Positions 40,267 through 49,063 of a DNA stretch of 64,000 bases are shown here, piece after piece. Made by a program: the position numbers and the translations under genes. How positions within the stretch are numbered: position 1 is the stretch's first letter; each line of letters starts with the position of its first letter. The stretch is from positions 1,178,001-1,242,000 of the forward strand of contig NZ_JAGA01000003.1 in assembly GCF_000526415.1 (NCBI RefSeq), read 5' to 3'. Under the pieces are notes generated by a model that saw nothing but the letters and a program-made list of their open reading frames with translations, was not told where the DNA came from and did no database searches. This DNA is from Kallotenue papyrolyticum. Its GTDB lineage: Bacteria > Chloroflexota > Chloroflexia > Chloroflexales > Kallotenuaceae.

Positions 40267-41351
40267 GCGTGGCTCCCTCCCAGCGCCGACACACTGCGGA
40301 CGTGGCGCTGCAGGTGTTCGAGGCATGCCGCCAGCACCGGCGCGGGCGCGAGCTGCTGCAACGCCTGCGCGGGATCGCCCTGACTACCGGCCAGGGCCCA
40401 GGCATCCACCACGCGGTGGCGTCGGCGGTCGAGCGGCGCGAAATGCAGCGGACGCGTCGGACCGAAGAGCACCACGCTCGGCACGTGCAGCGCCGCGGCC
40501 AGATGCGAGGCGCCGGTATCGTTGGTCAGCAGCAGATCGACCAGCGCCAGCACCGCGCCGAACACGCCGAGCTCGGTCTGGCCGGCCAGGTCGAGCGCCG
40601 GGCGCTGCAGCCGGCACTGGATCGCGGCCGTCAAGTCGCGCTCGTGGACGCTGCCGGTCAGCACTACGCGCGCATCGACGTGCTCGATCAGCGCGTTGGC
40701 GACGGCGGCAAAGCGTTCCGGCGGCCACCGGCGCGCGGGATCTTTGGCGCCGGGATGGAGCGCGATCAGCGGACCACAGCCCTCCGGCAGGCGCGCCAGC
40801 AACGCTCGCGCCGCGTCCCGATCGGCGGGGCGCAGGCGGAACAGCAGCTCGCTGTCGTCGATGGACGCGCCCAGCTCGGCCACCAGCTCCAGCCAGCGCC
40901 GGGCTTCGTGCTGTGCATCGCGGTAGGGTAGGTGATGCGTCAGGCGCGCATCGCCGGGCCGTGCCAGGCCAAGCGTGCGCCGCGCACCAAGCGCGGCCAC
41001 CAGTCCGTTGGTGACCGTGCCGTCGCCGTGCATCTGTAGCGCCAGGTCATAGCCGTAGGCGCGTTGTTCGGCTAGCCAGGCCTGTGTGCGTGCCGGATCG
41101 ACCGGCACTTCGGGCAGGCCGGGATACCCCGCCAACACGACCAGCCGATCGACGCAGGGCGCAATGTGCGGCAGCAGGGCCGCCGTCCAGGGCAGGCCGA
41201 TCAGCGTGATCTCGGCGCTCGGGAAGCGCTGCCGCAGGGCGCGCAACGCCGGCGTCGCCAGCAGCAGATCGCCCAGAAACAGCGCGCGCAGCACCGCGAT
41301 GCGGCGCGGCTCCGGCCAGCCAAGTGGCAAGCGTGCGACCGAGATGCTCAT
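40245..41351 (-). CDS. GT9 heptosyltransferase-family protein (third of three)
   Basis: GT-B protein of 368 residues. It begins RRIAVLRALFLGDLLLATPALRAL, the WaaC/WaaF-type acceptor-side motif (R-x-x-x-x-G-D-x-x-x-x-T-P). The C-terminal half has PLIALHPGAKDPARRWPPERFAAV, VVLTGSVHERDL and LLTNDTGASHLAAAL, which form the ADP-heptose site. ATG 41351 overlaps the TGA of the preceding GT9 gene as ATGA; the frame upstream to 41522 is internal to that gene. The acceptor may be a glycan rather than lipid A, since this lineage is thought to lack LPS. Confidence 0.9.
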   Translation of the reverse strand: MSISVARLPLGWPEPRRIAVLRALFLGDLLLATPALRALRQRFPSAEITLIGLPWTAALLPHIAPCVDRLVVLAGYPGLPEVPVDPARTQAWLAEQRAYGYDLALQMHGDGTVTNGLVAALGARRTLGLARPGDARLTHHLPYRDAQHEARRWLELVAELGASIDDSELLFRLRPADRDAARALLARLPEGCGPLIALHPGAKDPARRWPPERFAAVANALIEHVDARVVLTGSVHERDLTAAIQCRLQRPALDLAGQTELGVFGAVLALVDLLLTNDTGASHLAAALHVPSVVLFGPTRPLHFAPLDRRRHRVVDAWALAGSQGDPAQALQQLAPAPVLAACLEHLQRHVRSVSALGGSHACNASTF

Positions 41352-42421
41352 GCAGACGGCTCCAGGGCCGACGTCGTGGTCAACAGCTCTTCGGCAGCGC
41401 TGACCACCTCGTCGGGCGTGAAGGCCAGGCAGGGCAGGCCGATCGGACAGGTGAAGCGGTAGCAGGGATGACAGGACGTCGCGCGGCGCAGCAGCCGATA
41501 GCGCGTGGAGCGCGGCTGCCACTGCGTCTCATAGTCCGTGCCGGAGTACAAGGCCAGTACCGGCGTCATCAACGCATCGGCCAGGTGCAGCGGCAGGGTG
41601 TTGCCGCAGATCACCAGCGCAGCACGCTCGATCAGCGCGGCATACTCCATCAGGCTGGTGGCGCCGATCACCAGGCGCGCTGCCGGCGCTGCAGCAGCGA
41701 GCGACAGCAGCAGGTCGCGTTCGCGCTCGACGCCGGTGACCAGTACCGGCCAGCCGCGCGCGCTCAGCAAACGCAGCACCCCGGCCATACGCTCTGGCGG
41801 ATAGCGCCGCGCCGCGGCGCTGGCGCCGGGATGCACCAGCACAAAGGGTGCGTCGGGATTGATGCCGCGTTGCCGCAGGAGCTGCTCGGCCACGCGGCGT
41901 GCCCGCGCGTCGATGTGCACCGCCAACCGTCGATCGCGCACCACAAAGCCCAAGGTCTCGACCAGCCGCAGGTTGCGCTCGACCTGATGCAGCTCATCGG
42001 GCGCGCCGTGCACCTCAGTCGTCAGCACCTGCCCGCCGAACTCCTTGCTCTCGCCGGCGCGCAGCGGGATGCCCGCCAGGTAGCAGACATAGCCGGGCAC
42101 GTGCGGCGTCTGGCTGAAGGAGGTGAAGATCAACGCGGCGTCGCAGCGGCGCTCCGCCAAGGTAGCGATGAGCTCATATTCGCGCTGTGGCGCGCACGGC
42201 ACGGGTTGAAGCTGTTGCCACAGCGCGCGCCAGACGATCACATCGTCGATCCACGGCAGCAGTGGTGCAGCGCTCGCGCCGGCAGGGCTGGCCAGCAGCG
42301 TGATCCGCGCCTGCGGCAGCGCTTCCTTGACCGCGCGCAGCGCCGGCCCCAGCATGATCACATCGCCGATGTTGTCCAGGCGCACCGCCAAAATCGAGCG
42401 TGCTTGCGACCATGTCGTCAT
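41348..42421 (-). CDS. GT9 heptosyltransferase-family protein (second of three)
   Basis: GT-B protein of 357 residues. ILAVRLDNIGDVIMLGPALRAV opens the GT9 fold; FVLVHPGASAAARRYPPERM, VLVTGVERERDL and CGNTLPLHLADAL make the donor site. Near the C-terminus four cysteines (CHPCYRFTCPIGLPCL) resemble a metal site and recur in the next gene. ATG 42421 overlaps the TGA of the preceding GT9 gene (ATGA), so the upstream extension to 42535 is rejected. Confidence 0.9.
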   Translation of the reverse strand: MTTWSQARSILAVRLDNIGDVIMLGPALRAVKEALPQARITLLASPAGASAAPLLPWIDDVIVWRALWQQLQPVPCAPQREYELIATLAERRCDAALIFTSFSQTPHVPGYVCYLAGIPLRAGESKEFGGQVLTTEVHGAPDELHQVERNLRLVETLGFVVRDRRLAVHIDARARRVAEQLLRQRGINPDAPFVLVHPGASAAARRYPPERMAGVLRLLSARGWPVLVTGVERERDLLLSLAAAAPAARLVIGATSLMEYAALIERAALVICGNTLPLHLADALMTPVLALYSGTDYETQWQPRSTRYRLLRRATSCHPCYRFTCPIGLPCLAFTPDEVVSAAEELLTTTSALEPSA

Positions 42422-43551
42422 GGCTGCACTCCTTCGAGGGCCGCATGGGTCAGCGCATCGGCTGTGGCACCGCGGGCCGCCAGCAGCTCCTCGGCGGCGG
42501 CCAGCACCATCGCGGGCGTGACCAGCCGCAGACATTCATGGCTGTGCGGACAGATGCGGCTGTAGCAGATGCGGCAGGGCACATCGTGAAACAGCAGCCG
42601 GTGTGGCGCGCGCCAGGGACCCCACTGTTCGGGCGGATTGGTCAGCGCGAAGAGCGCCACTACTGGTGTCTTGAGCGCGGCAGCGATGTGCATCGGGCCG
42701 GTGTTGTTGGTGATCACCAAGTCGGCGGTCTCGATCAGCGCGCAGAAGGCCGCAAACGACAGTTCGCCCGCGCAGGGCAGCGCCGCGGCGCGCGCCCGGC
42801 GCTCGATGCGTTGGTGGATGCGCGCCACCAGCTCGGCCTCGCCGGCGCTACCGGTCAGCACCACACTCGCGCCCAACTGCCGGATCGCCAGCTCGGCAAC
42901 GGCGGCGAACTGTTCCCAGGGATAGGTGCGCGCCGGCATGGTGCAGCCGGGATGGAGCACGATCAGCGGTTGCCGCGCGCCGTGGGCTGTCAGCCAGGCG
43001 TGAGCGTCGGCGCGCGCCGCCGCCGGCACGCGCAGTACCAGATCGCGATCGGCGGTGTGCATATCCAGCGCGCCGACCAGGTCCAGGCCGCGCTCCACTT
43101 CGTGCATCATGCGCTGCGGGTGCTTGTGGCGCGTCGTCAGCAGCGAGCCGGCGGCATCTACCGACGCCGCCGCGCGCAGCGGAATATCGGCCAGGTAGCA
43201 CAGGTAGGCCGCCGGCAGCGCGCTCTGCCGAAACGAGGTGAAGATGATCGCGCCATCGAACTGCCCGGCGCGCAGGCGGGCGATCATCGCCTGTTCGCGC
43301 GCACTATCGTGGGGCAGCCGACACCACGGATCGACCCACGGCGCTTCATAGACGATGACGTCGTCGAGATCCGGGTTGAGACGGCCCACCTGCGCGCCCA
43401 GCGGACTGGCCAGCAGCGTGATCTGCGCGTGCGGCAGCGCTTCACGGATGGCATGGATCGCCGGCGTGGTCACCAGCACATCGCCCAGGTTGTCGAGGCG
43501 CACCACCAGCACGCGCCGCGCGTGTTGCCAACGCGGATCAAGCTGCGCCAT
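42418..43551 (-). CDS. GT9 heptosyltransferase-family protein (first of three)
   Basis: GT-B protein of 377 residues: VLVVRLDNLGDVLVTTPAIHAI, LIVLHPGCTMPARTYPWEQF, VVLTGSAGEAELV and ITNNTGPMHIAAAL. A cysteine-rich C-terminal segment CRICYSRICPHSHECL is spaced as in the next gene. The start overlaps the end of the gmhB-like gene by 14 bases. It is probably a paralogue of the two following GT9 genes by duplication; the three share layout but have diverged clearly. Confidence 0.9.
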   Translation of the reverse strand: MAQLDPRWQHARRVLVVRLDNLGDVLVTTPAIHAIREALPHAQITLLASPLGAQVGRLNPDLDDVIVYEAPWVDPWCRLPHDSAREQAMIARLRAGQFDGAIIFTSFRQSALPAAYLCYLADIPLRAAASVDAAGSLLTTRHKHPQRMMHEVERGLDLVGALDMHTADRDLVLRVPAAARADAHAWLTAHGARQPLIVLHPGCTMPARTYPWEQFAAVAELAIRQLGASVVLTGSAGEAELVARIHQRIERRARAAALPCAGELSFAAFCALIETADLVITNNTGPMHIAAALKTPVVALFALTNPPEQWGPWRAPHRLLFHDVPCRICYSRICPHSHECLRLVTPAMVLAAAEELLAARGATADALTHAALEGVQP

Positions 43552-44143
43552 AGGCCACCTCGTGTGCGGTATGCCAGGCCAGCCCTTCGCGCACCGCGAT
43601 GCGCGCCAGCGCCGTCAGCGTGTCGGGCGCGACCAGGTCGGGCACGCGCCAGGGATCGCGCCGCCATTCGGTCTCGCCGCCGTTATCCACCAGCGCGGTG
43701 CGGCAACCGGCGCGGCGTCCCGCTTCGACGTCATCCAGAATGTCGCCGATCATCCAGCAGCGCGTCAGATCGAGGCTCCAATCCGCCGCCGCGCGCCGGA
43801 GCAGCCCGGGCTGTGGCTTGCGGCAGCGGCAGGCGATCGCCAGCGCGGGCACCCTGCCGGCGGGATGGTGCGGACAGTGGTAGATCGCGTCCAGCGGTGC
43901 ACCCTGGCGCGTCAGTTCGTGCTGCAGATGGGCGTGCATCGCGTCCAGCGCCGCGGCATCGAAGTGGCCCAGGGCCAGCCCGCCCTGGTTGGTAATGACG
44001 ATCAGCCGGAAGCCGGCCTGCCGAAAGCGCGCCAGCGCCGCGCCGAGGCCGGGAAAGAGCTGGAGATCGGTCGGCTGCGTGGGGTAGTGCCGCGCGCGCA
44101 CCAACGTGCCGTCGCGGTCCAGCAACAGAGCGCGATGGATCAT
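43538..44143 (-). CDS. GmhB-like HAD phosphatase (heptose bisphosphate phosphatase)
   Basis: HAD-superfamily phosphatase of 201 residues. LLLDRDGTLV holds the two catalytic Asp; VITNQGGLA is motif II; CRCRKPQPGLL and MIGDILDDVEAG are motifs III and IV. The zinc-binding loop CPHHPAG...CRCRKP is diagnostic of the GmhB subgroup (histidinol-P/heptose-bisphosphate phosphatases). In ADP-heptose synthesis it removes the C7 phosphate between the two HldE reactions. ATG 44143 lies after GAGAGGAGC. It is encoded between the HldE-like and GT9 genes, which supports a heptose role. Confidence 0.87.
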   Translation of the reverse strand: MIHRALLLDRDGTLVRARHYPTQPTDLQLFPGLGAALARFRQAGFRLIVITNQGGLALGHFDAAALDAMHAHLQHELTRQGAPLDAIYHCPHHPAGRVPALAIACRCRKPQPGLLRRAAADWSLDLTRCWMIGDILDDVEAGRRAGCRTALVDNGGETEWRRDPWRVPDLVAPDTLTALARIAVREGLAWHTAHEVAYGAA

Positions 44144-44285
44144 GGCGCTGCTCCTCTCTTCCGACAGCACGCTCGCCAGGTCCGTGCTGCCAGGTCGATC
44201 CTAGCCCAGCGGCACCACGGGCGCATCAGGCACATGCCCAGCAATGGGGAGCGGCAGCCTGCGAGAAACTGTGCGCTTGCACGAG

Positions 44286-44309
44286 GCGCAGGCCCCGAAC
44301 GGCCTGCGC
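44286..44309 (-). terminator. Hairpin between regulator and gmhB-like genes
   Basis: A 9-bp stem (GCGCAGGCC/GGCCTGCGC) with a 6-base loop in the 198-base gap, without a T-run. It may be an attenuator or partial terminator within the series. Confidence 0.4.
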
Positions 44310-44341
44310 GACCATGCGACCGCCCCGCGGGGGGTGCCGGC

Positions 44342-45547
44342 TCAGGCGGCGGCGCGCGCCGGCGCGGGCGTGGCGTGCTGCAACTCACGTAACAGCAACG
44401 CCAGCCGGATCTGGACTGCGTCGTCGAAGCGGCGTGGATCGAGGCCGGTCAGCAGCGCGATCTTTTCCAGGCGGTAGCTCACCGTGTTGCGGTGGATCGC
44501 CAGCTGCCGGGCAGTACTGGAAGGACAGCAATTGGTGGCCAAAAACACGCGCAGCGTCTCGATCAGCTCCGGTTCGTGATCGAGCGGGCTGAGCAGATAG
44601 GTGGCCAGATCGATCTTGGTGCGCTCGTCGGCTACGCCCACAAACGCCGCGATACCCAACTGATCCAAGCAATGCACGCCATTCTGGCCGTGGAAGCGGC
44701 GTCCCAGCGAGAGCGCCACGCGCGCGTCCTGATACGACAGCGCCAGTCCCCGCAGCCCGGGGTGGTAGCGGCCAATACCGATGCTGATCGCCGCGTCCAG
44801 CTCGCGGCGCAGGTTGTGCAACAACTGATTGCTGGCGCGTTTGAGCGCGGCCAGGTTGGCCCACGAACCGCTGACCGGCTCGACCGCCGCGCCGGGCTCG
44901 GCCCACAGGATCAGGTTCTGCGTGTTGCTGGCTTTGAGCACCGCCACTTCGCCAGCGCCGATGTAGGCGCAGATCGTATCGTTGGGCAGGTGGAAGAAGC
45001 CCACCACACTGCCGATGACCATCTGCGCGCGGCGGCGGATCTGGGTATCGGCAGCGTCGGCCTGCGCCTCGTTGCGCAGAATATAGTCAGCGGCATCGAT
45101 CAGGATCACCGCGCGCGGCGTGGACAGATCCAGGCCCAGCAGACGCGCCTCGCGCTGGATCGCCGCCTCATCCGCGATCAGGCCATGCAACAGATCGTGG
45201 ATGAAGGCGTTCTTGTGGTGGTGCGGCGCCGCCGCGCCGGAGCGTATCAGTGCCATCGCCTGACCGATGATCAGCTCGATCAACACCTGCATCAGGCGCG
45301 GCGAGATCGTTTCACCCGTGGCCGGCGCGGCGATGATCACCTCGCCCACTAAGTGGTCGAGACGCAACGGCACGCGGGCATAGGGCGTCGGCTGCCAGTC
45401 GCCATCGACCGGCGCGCTCGGCGCCCCATGGCAGGCGATCACGCGTCGATTGGTATCGACGATGCAGACCGAAGCGCCAAGCACATCACCAACGCGCTCG
45501 GCAATCACCTGCGCGATCTGTTCAACCTGCGAGGGCAGATAGATCAT
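44342..45547 (-). CDS. CdaR/PucR-family transcriptional regulator
   Basis: Regulator of 401 residues. The N-terminus (about 1-125) resembles the sugar-diacid recognition domain (MIYLPSQVEQIAQVIAERVG, VCIVDTNRRVIACHG), the centre is a GGDEF-like CdaR domain (ISIGIGRYHPGLRGLALSYQDARVAL), and the C-terminus is the PucR helix-turn-helix (LATNCCPSSTARQLAIHRNTVSYRLEKI). E. coli CdaR activates glucarate/glycerate use genes. Here ATG 45547 overlaps the TGA of the HldE-like gene as ATGA, so it is translated from the heptose-cluster transcript and may regulate it. The effector is unknown. Confidence 0.88.
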   Translation of the reverse strand: MIYLPSQVEQIAQVIAERVGDVLGASVCIVDTNRRVIACHGAPSAPVDGDWQPTPYARVPLRLDHLVGEVIIAAPATGETISPRLMQVLIELIIGQAMALIRSGAAAPHHHKNAFIHDLLHGLIADEAAIQREARLLGLDLSTPRAVILIDAADYILRNEAQADAADTQIRRRAQMVIGSVVGFFHLPNDTICAYIGAGEVAVLKASNTQNLILWAEPGAAVEPVSGSWANLAALKRASNQLLHNLRRELDAAISIGIGRYHPGLRGLALSYQDARVALSLGRRFHGQNGVHCLDQLGIAAFVGVADERTKIDLATYLLSPLDHEPELIETLRVFLATNCCPSSTARQLAIHRNTVSYRLEKIALLTGLDPRRFDDAVQIRLALLLRELQHATPAPARAAA

Positions 45548-47037
45548 GCATCCTCCCTGCTATCTCCTGTAGCTCCTTGCGCTGTCCGGCGCAACAATTT
45601 GCGCTCCAGCCATGCGCCGCCACCCTCCAGCAGCGGCAGGATCACCAGCTCGCCGCCGACCTCACGCAGCGCTTCCAGCTCCGGCAGGGCCGCGCCCTGA
45701 TAGTCGCCACCCTTGACATGCACCGCCGGCCGCACGGCGCGGATGACCTCGCCGGGAGTGGTCTCATCAAAGAGCAGCACATGGTCCACGACATCCAGCG
45801 CCGCCACCAGGGCCAGCCGCTCCTGCTCGGCCAGGCGCGGCGGCGCAGCGCGCTGCTCGCGCGCGCTCCGATCGCTGTTGATGCCGACGATCAACACATC
45901 ACCCAAGCGCTTGGCGGCTTGCAGAAAGGCGATCTGCGCGCTGCTCAGGCCATCGAAGATGCCGTTGGTAAAGACGACACGCCGGCCCGCGCGCCGGTAG
46001 CGCTGCACTGCATCGGCCAGATCTCCGTCGGCTGCCGGCTCGCGCGCCACGCGCGCCAGACGTTGCAGTAATTCTTGGGCGCTGACGGTGGCCGTCCCCG
46101 GCTTGGCTACCACCACGGCGGCGGCCTCTGCCGCGATCTCGGCGGCCAGGCGGACGGGCGCGCCGGCAGCCAGCGCCAGGGCCAGCGTAGCGGTGAAGGT
46201 GTCGCCCGCACCGGAGACGTGTGCCCGCTCCACCGGGCGTGGCGCGATGCGATAGGTCGGCTGATCGCGCTCGAAGAGCAGCGAACCGCGCGCGCCCAGC
46301 GTCACCAGCGCCCAGGTCGTGCCGATCTGCTCCACCAGGCGGCGGCCCAGCTCCTCCAGTTCGTGGGCAGCGAGGCGCTCGACATCGCGCACCGCCCAGC
46401 CCAGGGCGCGCTGCGCCTCGAGATGGTTGGGCGTGATCACGCTGGCGGCCATGCCGCGGTAGAGCGGCAGATTTTTGGAATCCACCAGCACCAGCCGGTC
46501 GTACCTACGCTTCAGCGCGCCAAGCGCCTCGATCACCGGCCGGCACAGCACGCCGTAGCAGTAGTCGGCAACGATCACCGCGTCGCAGACGGCAAAGGCC
46601 GCGCCGAGACGCTCCAGAAAGGTCTGGAGCAGCGCGCCCGCTAGTGGACGGCGCTCGCCCTCGTCGAAGCGCACCACGTACTGCCCATCGGCCAGAATAC
46701 GTAACTTGGTGATCGTTGCACGCGCCGGATCGACCAACAGATCGTCCCCGATGGCGCGGCGTTGCAGCTCGGCCCGCAGCCACGCGCCCGCCTCATCCGC
46801 GCCGATCACCGACAGGCAGCGCGCCTGGCCGCCCAGCGCTGCCACATTCGCGGCGGCGTTGGTCGCGCCACCGGGATAGCGCTGCTTGCTGGCCGCTGTC
46901 ACCACCGGCACCGGGCCCTCGGGACTGATCCGCTCGGCATGCCCGGCATAGTAGCAGTCGAGCATGGCCTCGCCGATCACCAGCACGCGTTGCCGGCCAA
47001 AGCGCGCCACGATCTGTGCAGCATCCTGTAGCGTCAC
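45544..47037 (-). CDS. HldE-like bifunctional heptose kinase / degenerate nucleotidyltransferase
   Basis: Protein of 497 residues, from GTG 47037 (GAGG six bases upstream). Residues about 1-320 are a PfkB-type kinase as in RfaE domain I: VLVIGEAMLDCYYAG, PGGATNAAANVAALGG, and the catalytic SGAGDTFTATLALAL. Residues about 345-480 align with the RfaE domain II nucleotidyltransferase (VVFTNGIFDGL, LIVGINSDRS, VKGGDYQGAALPELEAL). The HxGH of FDILHAGH, essential for nucleotidyl transfer, reads SSAQ here (FDGLSSAQ, DNA about 45930-45960). The kinase half should phosphorylate heptose-7-phosphate; the second half is probably inactive or altered. First gene of the glycan cluster. Confidence 0.87.
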   Translation of the reverse strand: MTLQDAAQIVARFGRQRVLVIGEAMLDCYYAGHAERISPEGPVPVVTAASKQRYPGGATNAAANVAALGGQARCLSVIGADEAGAWLRAELQRRAIGDDLLVDPARATITKLRILADGQYVVRFDEGERRPLAGALLQTFLERLGAAFAVCDAVIVADYCYGVLCRPVIEALGALKRRYDRLVLVDSKNLPLYRGMAASVITPNHLEAQRALGWAVRDVERLAAHELEELGRRLVEQIGTTWALVTLGARGSLLFERDQPTYRIAPRPVERAHVSGAGDTFTATLALALAAGAPVRLAAEIAAEAAAVVVAKPGTATVSAQELLQRLARVAREPAADGDLADAVQRYRRAGRRVVFTNGIFDGLSSAQIAFLQAAKRLGDVLIVGINSDRSAREQRAAPPRLAEQERLALVAALDVVDHVLLFDETTPGEVIRAVRPAVHVKGGDYQGAALPELEALREVGGELVILPLLEGGGAWLERKLLRRTAQGATGDSREDA

Positions 47038-47126
47038 GCAGCACCTCGCCCTTCTGGCAAGCAACCCTGTGAGGCTTTCTGTCGAAGCCGGCCGGCCTAG
47101 CAACATCCGTACCAGTCGCGGCGCGG

Positions 47127-47155
47127 TTGCCAAGGCCGCGGCTATTTGCTATACT
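47127..47155 (+). promoter_or_regulatory. Sigma-70 promoter of tRNA-Leu
   Basis: TTGCCA (47127-47132), 17-base spacer, TATACT (47150-47155), 14 bases before the mature tRNA 5' end. Confidence 0.75.
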
Positions 47156-47169
47156 GCATACCGCGGCGT

Positions 47170-47254
47170 GGGGACGTGGCGGAACTGGCAGACGCGATAG
47201 ACTTAGGATCTATTGTCGCAAGACGTGAGAGTTCGAGTCTCTCCGTCCCCACCA
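47170..47254 (+). tRNA. tRNA-Leu (UAG anticodon)
   Basis: Class II tRNA of 85 bases with encoded CCA. Acceptor arms GGGGACG and CGTCCCC pair, followed by discriminator A and CCA. Anticodon stem ATAGA/TCTAT encloses loop CTTAGGA, so the anticodon TAG (47204-47206) reads CUA-type leucine codons. A long variable arm (TTGTCGCAAGACG region) and the T-arm GTTCGAGTC are present. Confidence 0.95.
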
Positions 47255-47260
47255 GTGCCG

Positions 47261-47290
47261 ACGCCTGTTAGCACTGCTAGCAGGCGTTTC
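47261..47290 (+). terminator. Terminator after tRNA-Leu
   Basis: Near-perfect 12-bp stem (ACGCCTGTTAGC to GCTAGCAGGCGT, one G-T pair) with a 3-base loop, then TTTC. Confidence 0.7.
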
Positions 47291-47313
47291 GTCTTGCGGG
47301 CAGAGGCGTGTGT

Positions 47314-47319
47314 TATAAT
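47314..47319 (+). promoter_or_regulatory. -10 box for tig-clpP-clpX
   Basis: Perfect TATAAT preceded by TGT, about 52 bases before the tig start; the -35 (TCTTGC, 16-base spacer) is weak. Confidence 0.6.
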
Positions 47320-47370
47320 GCCCTGCAGCCCGCGCACAGGCGCGAATTTTGCGAGGAGTTCAGGATCACT

Positions 47371-48993
47371 GTGAAAGTTACCACCGAGCGACTACCCAAG
47401 AGCCAGATCGCGCTCAACATCGAGCTGGATGAACAGCAGGTGCAGCGCGGGCTGGATCGGGCCGCGCGCAAGCTGTCGGAGCAGTTTCGGATCCCCGGCT
47501 TCCGCCCCGGCAAGGCGCCGCGCAAGATCGTCGAAAACTACTTCGGGCGTGAACGACTGCTGGAAGAGGCGACCGAAGACCTGATCCAGAAGACCTTTCC
47601 CCAGGCGCTGAAGCAGGAGCAGATTCTGCCGGTGGGTCGCCCCACGCTGGAGCACGTCGAACAACAGCCCTTCCGCTACCGCGTGATCGTACCAGTCGAG
47701 CCGACGGTGGAGCTGGGCGATTACCGCGCTTTCCGCCAGCCGCTGGAGCCGGAGCCGGTCAGCGAAGAGAGCGTCCAGAAGCTGCTGGAGGCCCAGCGCG
47801 AACAGCACGTCGTGCTGCGCGAGCTGGAGGAGCCGCGCCCAGCCCAGCCGGGCGACATGGTCAGCGTCGTGATCGAGACCGTGCGCGAGGAGTCCTCGGC
47901 GGAGGCCGCGGCGGATGAAGCACCGACCGACGACGACACAGCCGATGAGCTCACCGCAGATGCTGAGGCCGACGCGGACGAGGCGAAGACCGACGCGCGC
48001 GAACAGCAGATCGCGCTGGTGGAAGGGCGCGTGCGGCCCGAGATCTACCAGGCGCTGCTGGGCGCCCAGCCCGGCGATGTGCGCACCGTGACGCTCGCCT
48101 CCGAGGCGGAGGACGAGGCCGAGGTCGAAGACGCCGGCGCAGAGCGGTCGTCCCGCACCACAACCTACACCCTGCGCGTCACCAACGTTCAGGAACGGCT
48201 GCTGCCTGAGTGGGACGAGCTGCCGACGCTGGTCGAGTTCGACGGCGATCTGGACGCGCTGCGCGCCAATGCCCGCCAGCGCCTGGAGCGCGCTGCCGAG
48301 GAGAAAGCACGCCGCGCGCTCGTAGACGCCTTCATCAACCACCTTGTCGCGCAGCACCCCGTAGAGCTGCCCGATGCCATGATTCGCGAACGCGCCGAGG
48401 AGCTGTTCCACCAGCAGGTCGCCGAGTTCGCGCGCTACGGCATCACCGAAGAGCAGTACCTCTCCATGCTCGGCAAATCGCACGACGAAGCCGTCGCGCA
48501 GTACATGGAGCAGGCCGAGCCGGAGGTGCGCCGCTCGCTCCTGCTGCGTGAGTTCGTGCGCCGCGAAGGGCTGACCGTCACCGAGGCCGACTTGGCCGCC
48601 GAGCGCGAGCGCTTCCTGGAGGAGATTGAACCGCAGCGCCGCGACGAGGCCCGCGCCCTGCTGAACCAGCCCAACATGACCCAGATGCTGGCCCAGGCGG
48701 CACTGGATCGCAAGCTGCGCGAGCGCATCGTCGCCATCGCCACCGGCCAGCTCGCGGCCCACGCGCAGGAGGAGCAACCCGTGACGCAGGCCAACCCATC
48801 CGTCCCCCCGACGGGCGATGACGCGTCGCAGCCGCGCGTGCTGGACGACGTCGTGACCGGCGGTGTGACCCAGAACGATCTCTTCGCGGACGTCGGCCCC
48901 GACCCGACCTCCCAACACGGCACCAGTTCCGTGGAGCAGGCCGTCGCCGGCGACTACGGCCAGCAGTCCGACGACCCCGACTCGGCGCGATAG
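47371..48993 (+). CDS. tig: Trigger factor with acidic insertion and C-terminal tail
   Basis: Ribosome-associated chaperone of 540 residues, larger than the usual 430-480. GTG 47371 has AGG seven bases upstream. The ribosome-binding signature [12 protein letters not shown] is at about residues 42-53. The middle PPIase domain carries acidic low-complexity insertions (for example [20 protein letters not shown]) that split the FKBP core. The helical C-terminal domain (about 305-465) has [21 protein letters not shown] polar tail of about 75 residues with no known match follows. It binds nascent chains at the tunnel exit and is encoded, as in many bacteria, directly before clpP and clpX. Confidence 0.92.
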   Translation: MKVTTERLPKSQIALNIELDEQQVQRGLDRAARKLSEQFRIPGFRPGKAPRKIVENYFGRERLLEEATEDLIQKTFPQALKQEQILPVGRPTLEHVEQQPFRYRVIVPVEPTVELGDYRAFRQPLEPEPVSEESVQKLLEAQREQHVVLRELEEPRPAQPGDMVSVVIETVREESSAEAAADEAPTDDDTADELTADAEADADEAKTDAREQQIALVEGRVRPEIYQALLGAQPGDVRTVTLASEAEDEAEVEDAGAERSSRTTTYTLRVTNVQERLLPEWDELPTLVEFDGDLDALRANARQRLERAAEEKARRALVDAFINHLVAQHPVELPDAMIRERAEELFHQQVAEFARYGITEEQYLSMLGKSHDEAVAQYMEQAEPEVRRSLLLREFVRREGLTVTEADLAAERERFLEEIEPQRRDEARALLNQPNMTQMLAQAALDRKLRERIVAIATGQLAAHAQEEQPVTQANPSVPPTGDDASQPRVLDDVVTGGVTQNDLFADVGPDPTSQHGTSSVEQAVAGDYGQQSDDPDSAR

Positions 48994-49014
48994 CGCGGCA
49001 ACGTGGTATGATCC

Positions 49015-49042
49015 GGAGGGAGCACCCGCCGTGCTCCCTTCC
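49015..49042 (+). terminator. Hairpin between tig and clpP
   Basis: Stem GGAGGGAGCAC/GTGCTCCCTTCC with a small bulge and a 5-base loop. A TATGAT (-10-like) stands just before it, so clpP may also have its own start. Confidence 0.45.
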
Positions 49043-49063
49043 GAGCCGCAAAGGAGGGCAACC

